A DNA stretch of 64,000 nucleotides from Valencia hispanica (taxonomy: Eukaryota; Chordata; Actinopteri; Cyprinodontiformes; Valenciidae). Below the pieces are notes generated by a model. The model was not told the origin of the DNA. It did not search any database and saw only the letters and a program-made list of their open reading frames with translations. Within the stretch, counting starts at the first letter, position 1. Each line of letters opens with the position of its first letter. The stretch is taken from NCBI GenBank assembly GCA_963556495.2, contig OY747709.1, forward strand, positions 18,184,900 through 18,248,899, given 5' to 3'. The position numbers and the translations under genes are program-made. Shown in pieces: positions 54,117 to 64,000 of the stretch.

Positions 54117-56339
54117 ATGTTGATTTTCTTCACCCTTTATTCCCCCAAACACACATCATAACTCTCTGAGTGCTCAACGCGTCTGTACCTGCTGTCTCTG
54201 GAATACACCGCTTGCATGTAGCAGAGAGTGGGGCGCACACCGCACGCATTAAGTTTATTAATGATGAAGAAAAGCCTAATAGTAATTAATTTGGCATTTC
54301 ATAGAATACATACAGTATGAAGCTCCTTTGTAACATGATACAAAGCAGTCTACGAAACAGCTTGTTGTAAATACTCAAATTAATACACAGATTTTGCTCT
54401 TTTCGGATGTATGTCCTCTTAGTGTGACTTTAGTGCATTACTGATGTGTGTTCACTTTGTTTTAGCTTAGCAGGAGAGTCTAAACTGCTGTTTCATTGCC
54501 ATCCCTCTACCCTGTAAGGTCTGTCATGTATAAAACACAGGGTGTTTGAAACTTTGAGTGCAATTTATACACTGAATTTACAAGGTAACAAGGCACACCC
54601 CTGCTGCAGCATGCTTGCTTCACATGAAAGATTAAAAAATTTGATTTTGACCTGAAGGGGTGTTTAATAAAACATAACAATGAAAATAAATCTAAAAGAT
54701 GTCTCCGTATTGCATTGGAATTTTTTTCCAACTAATGTTAGCTTCAAAACCAGGCAGCACTTGCTGTGATGCCCGAGTAAAATCCTTCTTTTTTTTTACC
54801 ATGGGATAGGGTAGCTGCCCTGCTGTCTGCTGTCAATTTAACAAGAGATGAATAAGCAGGTTTGCAATTAAATTGATCTTTTATACTGTCATGTAAGTTA
54901 ACTTTCTGTCAGTCATGATGAAAGACAGCTAATCAATGAGAGAAACGGCAGAAAAACAAGCTGGCTGAAGCCCCTAACAAACGACCATTTGAGAATAGCA
55001 CATCTGAAAGATAAGTTAGTCAGCTTTAGTTGGTTTTTAGGACAGACCATCCGCTTTGGCCACACCTGGGTTTCCTTGCACACCATTTATCACATCTCCC
55101 ACAGCCATCAGCACTTGGTGCCAGAGAGGAATGGTGTCTCTTCTCCAACAGCAAGCTGAGACTATCCTGCAGGTTATCAAGCAGGCTTATTTGTTGAAAA
55201 AATATCTCAGGTTGAAACTGCCGTCAGTATATCAGGGATGTTTATCAGAAGAAACATTGCACAGTTTTCAGTATACTGCACCTTTAGAAGGCTCAAGGAC
55301 ATATTCAGGAATTTATGACAACCATTAGGCTGTTCAACACAACTTTTTGATTTAGCACAACTCCTCCTATTTGGCACAGCAATAAGCTGCTTAAAACCAC
55401 ATTTTCCCCATAACTCAAGCTGAATTCCAAAAGATGTATCTGCACATCATCAGTACAACGTACAACAGCTTCAGTCACAGCTTGGTCAGTACAATGGGTT
55501 AAGGCCATCCAGAAGTCACGCATCCTTCTAATGAAGTCAACAAAAATCACAAAACCATTTTGTTGTATAGCTATTGATACTTTATGTTTATCATGCTTTC
55601 CAAAATAATTAATATTTTTTGAACATTTCCTCATTTTGTTAAAATACAACCAACAGCTATTATATTTAGTAGGACTGATTTGATAGATTAAAACAGAAGC
55701 ACTGAAGTGTGAAGCGATAAGGATTTTTAATGAATTAAAAAAATAAAAAGCTCCTTTTTTTAAGTGTCTTTATCAGCTTTGAACACTTAGGCCCTGGCGT
55801 CTCATCCACAAGGAGCCGGCGTATCAGGAGACCATAAAAGATCATGTTTCCTCACAACGCCGGCTCAGTTGTCTCTCTGATTATGAACTCTCAGGCATTT
55901 ATTCTAAGTGGATGACATCGCTGCCCTATTTCTATATGTAACACACATGCGCAACTGTATGATAATAAACTAATAAAGCAAACACTGACCTTATCATAGA
56001 TGCTAGAATACGACTTACTGTCCCTCTATCCCCAGCAGCAAATGGATCCGGAGAACCACAGACACCATATGCTTTTGAATAAAGCTCTAATTTGAAGCTA
56101 GATTTGTCATGTTTGACTACCGGGTTGACTGCGCATGCTCAGTGGGTTTTTTTTTCTGTGTTTCTCTGACAGTGTCACAGCGCCACCAGTGGGCCCGGCA
56201 TATATACTGCTGCATCTTTAGCCGGTTTGTGTGAATACATGTGGACAGAAGTTTGAATCATTGTGGTGCCGTTTTTACAGACTGTTTTTGAAACTATACC
56301 CGTTTTGTCTCTGTGTAGAGCAGGGCTTAGAGACAAACA
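54117..56339. other. Large NPHP4 intron, no recognised feature
   Basis: AT-rich sequence with a 114-codon chance open frame on the minus strand (55305-55649). Nothing was identified. Confidence 0.45.
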
Positions 56340-56830
56340 TTTTTTTTATTTCAACCTCAGGCAAATTTGATGGAGAGCATCAAAGAACATCGCTTATCAA
56401 GTCTTGTCCCAAATACGCATTTGGGTTTACGTCTGGAATTTGACTGGGTCATTCTAACATGGATATAATTTGATCGAAACCCTTCTATTTTAGGTCTGCC
56501 TGTATGTTTAGGATCATTGTCCTACGGAAGGTGAACCTCTTCCTCACTTTCAAATTTTTTCTGTAGCTTCCAAAATATTTTTTTTCTCCCAAAATTGCTC
56601 TGTATTTAGCTCCATCCATCCTCCCTTTAACAGGCTTCCCTGTTTCTGCTAATATGCATCCCCTCAGCACGATGCTGCCACTACGGTTGGAATGGTGTTC
56701 AAGGTTATATATAGAGTAAGTTTTCTGAAATTTCTTTGCATGTTTGCAGTTGCATAATACTCTATAGACAAATTAATTAACATCTGAAGGCAATTATCAG
56801 AGTAAAGGGGGATGAATACACATGTAAAAA
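56340..56830 (-). pseudogene. Degraded Tc1-like transposon
   Basis: On the minus strand, pieces correspond to transposase segments: GRMDGAKYRAIL, RKRFTFRR followed by a worn QDND region, and a PDLNP-like stretch near 56440. The stretch ctccatccatcctcccttta matches the same coding region in the Tc1 copy at 63800. Terminal repeats are unrecognisable except perhaps gggggatgaatacac at 56807. Confidence 0.65.
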
Positions 56831-56992
56831 ACACTTCTCAGACTTAAATTTACAACAGTGGTTAAAAAAATATTTATTCCCTTCCACTTTATAACACAAT
56901 AATAAACATTGAAAGTTTTAAGACTAGGAAGGCAATGTTTGTCTACATTTATGCTTGTGGCCATGTCTTTGGGATCTTTAAAATATTTGATA

Positions 56993-57695
56993 TACCATAA
57001 TTTGTGGACTATTGAGCACACCTGAATATAAGCTGCACCAGCTAAATTAAATAGAAAATAAATTTTTTACATATGTAGGCCGCACTTGAATATAAGCCAC
57101 CAGTTTGCATGTTGTAACATGAGATATTTACACAGAAAGACAGTATACGGAATATTTTTTTATTTTTTATTTATTTAAGACATGCTTTTATTTTCAAACT
57201 CTGCCTGAAAATCGGCAGTATGGCACCAACACAAAACCAACATAACAGGCCTGGTTAGAAATTAAAATCTTCCTTAACCTACCAGAAAAGTCATTGGTCG
57301 CTATCTTCCTCTTCCTCTTGGGCACTAAAGCCAACATTTCACCATCGATTCATTAAGGCCAAGCTTACGTGCAGCAGTTGTATATCCTTCTTTGACGGCC
57401 AGCTTTATGGCCCTTCACTTAAAGCTACATCATATGCATTTATTTGTCTGTTTTTCATGATGAGGGTGCATGCATGGTGCACAAAATAACTGTTAAAAAT
57501 TAAAATGAAAACTAGAATCTTCCTCGGCACATAATCTTTTCCTTCACGTCTGTCTCACATTTGAGCTTCCTGCTACAGTGCCCCCCCAGAGACCGCTAGC
57601 CAGTAAAAATCTATAAACTAGCCACATCGTTGTGTAGGCCGCAGGGCACAAAACGTGTGAAATAAGTAGCGGCTTATAGTCTGAAAATTACGGTA
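56993..57695 (-). mobile_element. pogo-like non-autonomous DNA transposon
   Basis: The ends TACCATAATTTGTGGACTAT (left) and the complement of TACCGTAATTTTCAGACTAT (right) form a terminal inverted repeat, consistent with TA target sites. The subterminal phrases gaatataagc and gcggcttatag recur. On the minus strand near 57345-57415 a coding relic reads AIKLAVKEGYTTAARKLGLN, a helix-turn-helix of the type found in pogo/Tigger-related transposases. At 703 bp it lacks the DDE domain. Confidence 0.6.
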
Positions 57696-59198
57696 CATTA
57701 TTTTAATCAAATCTCTGTTTTACATTCTTTATCCCCCAACCCAATAAGCGTGCTGATTCATTATGGCTTGATGGAGACTGAGAAAATACGAGAACCACAG
57801 TTGGATTAACTATTAAGATGAGAGAAAGTGGGAAAGAAGGGGAAAAAGAAACTGAACAAACGCGAAGAAACATAAAGACACTGATGAAGAGTGAAGACAG
57901 ATGTGAAAATATGAGAAAGGTAGTGACAGATGCAAGCAAAAACAAATAAAAGTGCTCGGTAGCGCTACCCTCAGAAAATTTATTCTGACTGTCGGCCAGG
58001 GCGCCCTGATGGATATCTAAGCCTTGATGCGAATTTACATGCCAACCCCCCACCCCACCCCCCCTCCGTCCCAACCAATAACCAGACCTGCTCTCAACCT
58101 GCTTTGAGTGATAAGCACAACAGAACGTGCTGGCTTATTTAACCCCAACAATGCCAGTGCAAATACATCCTTCAGCCTGGAATAGGACGCTCTTTTTATG
58201 AGGGGCAATATTGTTTCAGCAGTTGATTAATGGCAACGAAGCTATCGTCAGCTGCCATTGCACCGCAGGGGCGTGCCATGCCCAAACTAAATGAGTGCAA
58301 GGGAAGAGGAAAGGTGTCAAGTTGCCAAACAGAGGGGGATATTACAGTGGGTTATTTTTGCTTTGGCACTGTTTGCTTTACAAGTTTCTACACCTCTCTC
58401 CTTTCAGTTTTGGAGAATAACAGTCACTTCAAAACTATACATGTCAATAAAGAGCACAGACAGTATTCATTCATAATCCCATGCTCTAAATTATCCATAT
58501 GTCCTGAATAATAAACCCCACACATTATGGATGTAAAAGGATAATTTGGGATGGAATTAACAAGAATGTTTGCTCAAAAGCCAGCAAACACAATTGCATC
58601 TTTGCCATGTTTCCATGTTTCCAACAAGTGTTTACTCTGAAACTTCTTGTTTCCCTTTGAGGAAGAAGAAGGATTAGTCTCCTTTATGTGAAACATCTGA
58701 TTTCTTTCTTTTTTTTTTTTTTTGCTAAAACCTATTATTCATTATTACCTACATCAACAGGACCCCAGGAAGAATAGTCTTTACTAAGGTAAAGACTAAT
58801 GGAGATCCATTAATAAACAATTAAAATAATTAAACAGTGCCTGATGAGAGCAAAGGATGTCAAAAATAACGTCCTTAAAGATATATAAAGTGATGAATGT
58901 GCAGCGGGGGTAGTGAACAAAGTTACAATATTTATGAGGAAAAAAAATACAAAGATTTTGTGGATTAAACACATTTTAACAAGAAGTAAAGAGACTTAGA
59001 GATCATGATGCCACATCTTTGAATTTTATTAGGACCTCATTCAAATGTGGCACCAACATGCGCTGAGTGATACGACTGTATCCAGAGAGCTTTACATATA
59101 GGTGTGAAAACACTTAAAACATTTCAGGACAGTTTCACCCAGACCATCTTGTGAGGTAATCTCGGATGCTTGTATCTTCAGTAGTTTAGAACTCTAAA
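57696..59198. other. Large NPHP4 intron, no recognised feature
   Basis: Contains a C-rich run near 58046-58072 and a poly-T tract at 58707-58725. Nothing else was seen. Confidence 0.5.
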
Positions 59199-59859
59199 GC
59201 CTAGTTTATGCTTCTCCGTCAGCAAGTTTGCACCCACAAGTATTGACAGAGACGTTTTCCTTTTATACTTCTCTGTGTTTGTGTGAGTGTTGTAAAGCAA
59301 TTCTCTGCCAGGAAAGCAAGGGGTGCAGCCCTTTTCTGACAGGTCTGCCTTCCATTGCAGTGATATCCCTGGAAGACGACAGTTTATTTACTTCAGCTTG
59401 TAAATGCACATCCACTCAAGGAGCAATGGCCAACAGAGAGCGAGTTTTGATTGAGCTGGAAAGCTTTTTACTAGACATGCAGCTCATAGAATACTCCCAA
59501 AATACATGTAAACAAACAAACAAACACAGTGGTCTGTTTTGTTGTTTTATAAACTCCCTGGTGTTCAAAATCGCCAAAAGACCATATTAGATAAACTAGC
59601 CTTACAATCTAAAGCATCTAGTGCCCAAAAGCTGCATTGAGCACTAATTACGTCAACTATAGAGCACAGTTCTGGTGAAATGATCTTGGGCTGATATTGG
59701 GCTGACCAATCACAGACGAGCGCTCTCTGTTGCCTTCGACGGCTAGTTAAAAAATTCTACTCCGTTCGTGCTTGCGTGGCGGTCGGATAGCCCTTGCGAT
59801 GACAGGTAATGGTGCTGTGTGTCTCCGCACCTCTGCAGACGAAGAAGCATAAACTAGGC
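59199..59859. mobile_element. MITE with long inverted ends, Harbinger-like
   Basis: The left end GCCTAGTTTATGCTTCTCCG and the complement of the right end GCCTAGTTTATGCTTCTTCG match at 19 of 20 positions. The flanks are A/T-rich, but an exact target duplication is not clear (aaa versus tta). The phrase 'tttatgcttct...cgtc' is typical of Harbinger/ISL2EU-type MITEs in fish. The 661-bp body has no transposase. Confidence 0.55.
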
Positions 59860-60019
59860 TTAAATGCTATCTGTCTGCCGTGACCAACTTCCTGGATGGC
59901 TCCTGGTTATATGTTTATTTTCTTAATTTTAGGATTACCAAACTCATCACTGCTTTCACCCAATTTAAACTGATTACATAGCTATTTGGAATACTGTAAA
60001 GATAGCATTTTTTTCAGTC

Positions 60020-62310
60020 AAAAGCTTAAGGAAACAAAAAGAGATCATTTGAAGAATACAATATTATGCAGCGTTAGACACAAAGCCAGAGAAAAAGGAT
60101 GATACTACAATCTTCCATCGATAGCTAAAGATCAAAATGAAACATTTACTGGAGAAATATCAGTTGAGGAAATTGACCGTGAGATCTCAAATCTTAGGAC
60201 CAACAAATCATCAGGCCGTGATGGATTCCCCCAAGAGTGGTACAACAACATGAGGGAATACCTACTTCTGTTATTAAAGGCCTCTTTCAACTACACTACG
60301 AGAGGCGGTGCTTTCCTGTCATGGTGAGAGGCTTTCTTCAAAACAGAACCTGAAGGGTACAGACCAATTAGTGTGCTAAACATAGACTACAAAATATATG
60401 TGGCAATATTAGCTAAGAGATTATGTATTTTGACTATTTCTTTGATAGATAAGGACAAGTGAGGTTTCATTGATAATAGACAAACACTCGACAATATAAC
60501 AAGCGCCATGTTATTGATCATATATTTCAATGAAAAACAAGTGCAGTCCTTCAGAGCCTTGATGCTGAGATCATTCGGCACTGTGGAGTTTTTGTATCAA
60601 GTAATAAAGAGATTTGGGTTATGTGACACATTTATTAAACGTAAAGGAATCATCTGCTTCTTCCTAACAGCAAGAATTAGAATTAATGGGAGCCTTTCTA
60701 ATCCAATAACGTTACGAGGATGTAGGCAGGGCTGTCCATTAAGCCCACTACTCTTTAATCTTTTTATCGAGCCCCTGGCTAAGGTAATCAGAGAGGAGAC
60801 TGGTTTGGAGGGGGTGACAACAGTGAATGTGGTAAACAAAATATGCTTATATGCAGATGATGTTCTAATATCAATTGTAAATCACTCAACAAACAAAACA
60901 CTCACATTTTGACCTTTTCAGATGCCTCGAAATAAGTCATTGGTAGTTACTTATTCAACTGGCACCAATCACAAATGGAGTATTTGGGGTTTTTATTGAC
61001 AGAAAACCTTGCACAGTTACATGAGGTTGATTACAATTGGAAAAATAAGAAAATCTATGAGGCTCATAACAAGTAGAGCCTGCTCCCCCAAGACCTTGGC
61101 AGCAGAATTCGAACAATAAAGATAAATCTCCGCCCTAGAGTGCTATATATTTTTGCGGCACTCGCAGTAGAGGTCCCAGCAAAACAATTTAGGGAGTGGG
61201 ATAAACATTTTTCAAGGTTCATATATAATAATAAAAGGCAAAGGGTAGGATACTCAACCCTGCTGCTGCCTGGGGAGCAGGGGTGCTATGGCTCTGCCTT
61301 GCTTCGTGGATTATTACATGACAGCTCAAATTAGACCCCTAGTGTGCTGGTATAACCAAAACTATGAGACTACTTAAAAAGGACATTGAGCTTTCCTTAT
61401 TGGACTTTCCGATAGTCTATTTTGGGCTGCCTGGATAGGTTGCCCCAAGAATACAAGTTACAAAAACTGTGTATAAGTTTTTCCTTGGAAAAAGTGGGCA
61501 GAGGTGGTTAAAAATGTAATCTTCACGAGAAGATAGGAATGTTGAGTTTGCCTGCATACCACCCATGATTCTTTGCAGGATTGTTAGACCATATATACAG
61601 CCTATTGACCAATAACAGGAATCACTTCATTTTGTAAGATAATAAAAGAAAATGGGGATTTAATATATTTTGAGGATTTGGGCCAGATTTATGAGGCTGA
61701 CAGAGAATATTTTTACTGTTCTGTTCAGTGCTTCTTTATGAAGGAAATCAGGACCCTTGACCTAGATGTAAGTCCATGGATAATGCAAATACAGTATTTA
61801 TGGATGCATATGTTGCCAATACTACAAAAAGCAGCATTGGCAAACTTTACAGAAATCTCACATCTATGAATAAGAGTTCAACAAATTTTATCAGACAGTG
61901 GAGGGGAAAAAAACTAACATAATCCGTTCAGAGTAAGCTAAGTTACAATTCTGGAAGAACATTTTTTCTACTACAAATTCCTTAGCATGGTGAGATATCT
62001 GCTGGAAGAATCTAATTAGATTTTTATCTCCATGTACCTCGGAAAACTCCCTGAAAGAGTCAGTCCAAGTGACACACATTTATTTAAGAGATTTATGATT
62101 GCAAACAAAAAGGCAAATACCAAATGTTTGCTCCAGCCAGGCCCTCCTACTCTGAAGCTCTTTGATCCAGTACATGGAGATACTGACTTTTTCACTACGT
62201 CTTCAGAAGGAGAAAGGAGAGAGACTTTGGGGAAAAATAGGATTGTCATATTTAAAGACTTGCAACAGTTACCCTTTGTGAATCAGAAAAATGTCTGATT
62301 TACAATGTGG
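60020..62310 (+). pseudogene. Decayed L1-type LINE ORF2
   Basis: Worn reverse transcriptase starts near 60190 (TNKSSGRDGFPQEWY). It continues with LRGCRQGCPLSPLLFNLFIE (60710-60770) and the catalytic core YADDVLIS (60850-60873). Further C-terminal pieces are VLYIFAALAVEVPAKQFREW, DKHFSRFIYNN and, near 62080, FMIANKKANTKCLLQPGPPT. Many stops and frame changes separate them. These motifs are L1-type rather than L2-type. No tail or target duplication was found. Confidence 0.8.
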
Positions 62311-63214
62311 TCTGTATCCTGTACCACAAAAAAAGTTTAAGTCAACTCCTGGTTGATCTTATGTTTACAGTCACAACGGGGAGTTTTATTGAACAGTGCA
62401 GATCACAATGCTGTATGGGTTTTTTATAGGATTGTATGGGATTTTGTATGTATGGGATTGTATGGGACTTTTAAGGTACCTGTATGACTGTGAGTGCATG
62501 GCACGGCAAACATAGCCCCACAAACACCTACTGCTCTTGAAAAAAACCTTCATAGTAGAAATAGGCTTCTTTAGAACACCAGTTGCATAAAGTGTGATTT
62601 TTATCAGTAAAATGTAAACAGTGTATAGATATCTATAGATGCTCTCACTGAACAAACTGAAGAAAATAGCACAAATAATTCCAACAATAAAGCCAATTTT
62701 TGGAGTTTTCAATCATCAATTCAAATTTATTGTCATCAAGATAAAGAAATATTTCAAAGTAACTATAAACAATACTATAATTGCCTACTCTCTGCAGTCA
62801 CCACATTGTAAAAGTACTTAATTTCCCTTTATGTGGAATGTGAAAAGTCCAGTCACTTTGTGCGTAGGCAAAAAAAAACAACAAAAAAAACCGTTGTGTT
62901 GAGCAACTGACAAAAAGCATCGCAGCTTGTGGTCCTCCTTTATGGGGGGAATTCTTTTGTGATTCTACACTGACAATGAGTTCTTCTAAGTCACAGAGTA
63001 TTTATTCGTCTGTACTTTTCATGTATGTCTGTCAAGCTTATCAAGGATTTTAAGATGAAAAAACTCTTAGCCATGTTAATGGCTGAAAAATATTGTAGCT
63101 TGAGCAAATTTATGTTTTTACAGAAATATCAGTATCATTGGCGTAGCCACGGGTGTGCCAGCTGGCTCTGTGGGTGGCACTGGCACACCCTGAAAATATG
63201 AATGCATTTATATA
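62311..63214. other. Large NPHP4 intron, simple repeats
   Basis: Short imperfect repeats of gtatgggattgtatggga are at 62412-62470. A degenerate A-rich run is near 62870-62892. No gene was recognised. Confidence 0.5.
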
Positions 63215-64000
63215 CAGTGGCTTGCAAAAGTATTTGGCCCCCTTGAACTTTTCCACATTATGTCACATTACAGCCACAAACATGAATCAATTTTATTGGA
63301 ATTCCACGTGAAAGACCAATGCAAAGTGGTGTACACATGAGAAGTGGAACGAAAATCATACATGATTCAAATTTTTTTTTTTATAAATAAATAACTGAAA
63401 AGTGGGGTGTGTGTAATTATTCAGCCCCCTGAGTCAATACTTTGCAGAACTACCTTTTGCTGCACTTACAGCTGCCAGTCTTTTAGGGTATGTCTCTACC
63501 AGCTTTGCACATCTACAGACTGAAATTCTTGCCCATTCTTCTTTGGAAAACAGCTCCAGCTCAGTCAGATTAGATGGACAGTGTTTGTTAACAGCAGTTT
63601 TCAGATCTTGCCACAGATTCTTGATTGGATTTAGATCTGGACTTTGACTGGGCCATTCTAACACATGGATATGTTTTGTTTTAAAACATTCCATTGTTAC
63701 CCTGGCTTTACCCTGGGTCGTTGTCCTGCTGGAAGGTGAACCTCCGCCCCAGTCTCAAGTCTTTTGCAGACTCCAAGAGGTTTTCTTCCGAGATTGCCCT
63801 GTACTTGGCTCCATCCATCTTCCCATCAACTCTGACCAGCTTCCCTGTCCCTGCTGAAGAGAAGCACCCCCAGAGCATGATGATGCCACCACCATATTTG
63901 ACAGTGGGGATGGTGGGTTCAGAGTGATGTGCAGTGTTACTTTTCCGCCACACATAGCGTTTTGCATTTTGGTCTCATCTGACCAGAGCACCTTCTTCCA
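63215..64000 (-). mobile_element. Tc1-like transposon, second copy, cut by window end
   Basis: Begins with CAGTGGCTTGCAAAAGTATT after TA (63213-63214), nearly identical to the end of the copy at 29650. The transposase is on the minus strand: [19 protein letters not shown] near 63620, FTFQQDND near 63725 and [20 protein letters not shown] near 63850. A frame change separates 63694 from 63708. It lacks an 18-bp segment present in the first copy just after the WSDET region. By comparison with that copy, some 800 bp should lie beyond 64000. Confidence 0.9.

Noticed and set aside
55305..55649. 114-codon minus-strand frame with plausible-looking peptide
   Set aside because: No homology recognised and no splice signals that would connect it to NPHP4. 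It could be an unknown repeat, but there is no support.
1..64000. CRISPR arrays, bacterial operons or phage genes
   Set aside because: The window is vertebrate genomic DNA. No regularly spaced repeats or compact gene clusters are present; simple repeats are ordinary microsatellites.

Overview
This is a piece of animal nuclear DNA. It is AT-rich, has no operons or long single-exon host genes, contains exons with GT/AG splice sites, and is packed with transposons. The mix of Tc1-like transposons, L2- and L1-type LINEs, hAT-like elements, a tRNA-derived SINE and MITEs is typical of ray-finned fish. The host coding sequence also reads as a fish-like ortholog of a vertebrate cilium gene. The species cannot be fixed from the sequence alone.

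One host gene runs through the left 37 kb on the minus strand: NPHP4 (nephrocystin-4), a ciliary transition-zone protein. I place ten consecutive coding exons, from 37302-37436 (most N-terminal) down to 422-601 (most C-terminal). They total 1,487 nt, about 495 codons. All nine junctions join in frame, and the translation follows the vertebrate protein from roughly its middle to near its C-terminus. The first exons lie beyond the right edge and the last exons beyond the left edge. Everything from 37437 to 64000 is therefore one intron, or the start of one, at least 26.5 kb long and largely made of mobile elements.

Mobile elements by region. 1-9 kb: a tRNA-derived SINE, MITE and hAT fragments, a worn Tc1 and a roughly 1 kb hAT-like element with an 8-bp target duplication. 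13-19 kb: a Tc1 remnant holding a truncated L2 LINE, a G+C-rich repeat, an L1-type fragment and an internally deleted Tc1. 22-25 kb: a tRNA-like dispersed repeat and an L2-type 3' UTR remnant. 28.9-31.8 kb: an old inverted-repeat element invaded by a TTAA-flanked MITE and by a nearly complete Tc1. 33-34.5 kb: a 5'-truncated L2-type LINE. 38-43 kb: an apparently full-length L2-type LINE with two long open frames, sitting inside an older repeat. 46.3-48.1 kb: a Tc1 split by another L2-type LINE. 53-64 kb: a purine-rich repeat, a Tc1 remnant, a pogo-like and a Harbinger-like MITE, a decayed L1-type LINE and a second copy of the 29.6-kb Tc1 family.

The most notable object is the LINE at 38055-43011. 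Its ORF1 (zinc-finger/coiled-coil/SGNH esterase) and ORF2 (endonuclease plus reverse transcriptase) are intact and in the same reading frame. They are separated by a single UGA, with no AUG before the endonuclease, which raises the possibility of stop-codon readthrough. Two exon-like segments on the plus strand inside NPHP4 introns (12171-12287, 20465-20593) are noted as weak candidates for an antisense gene.
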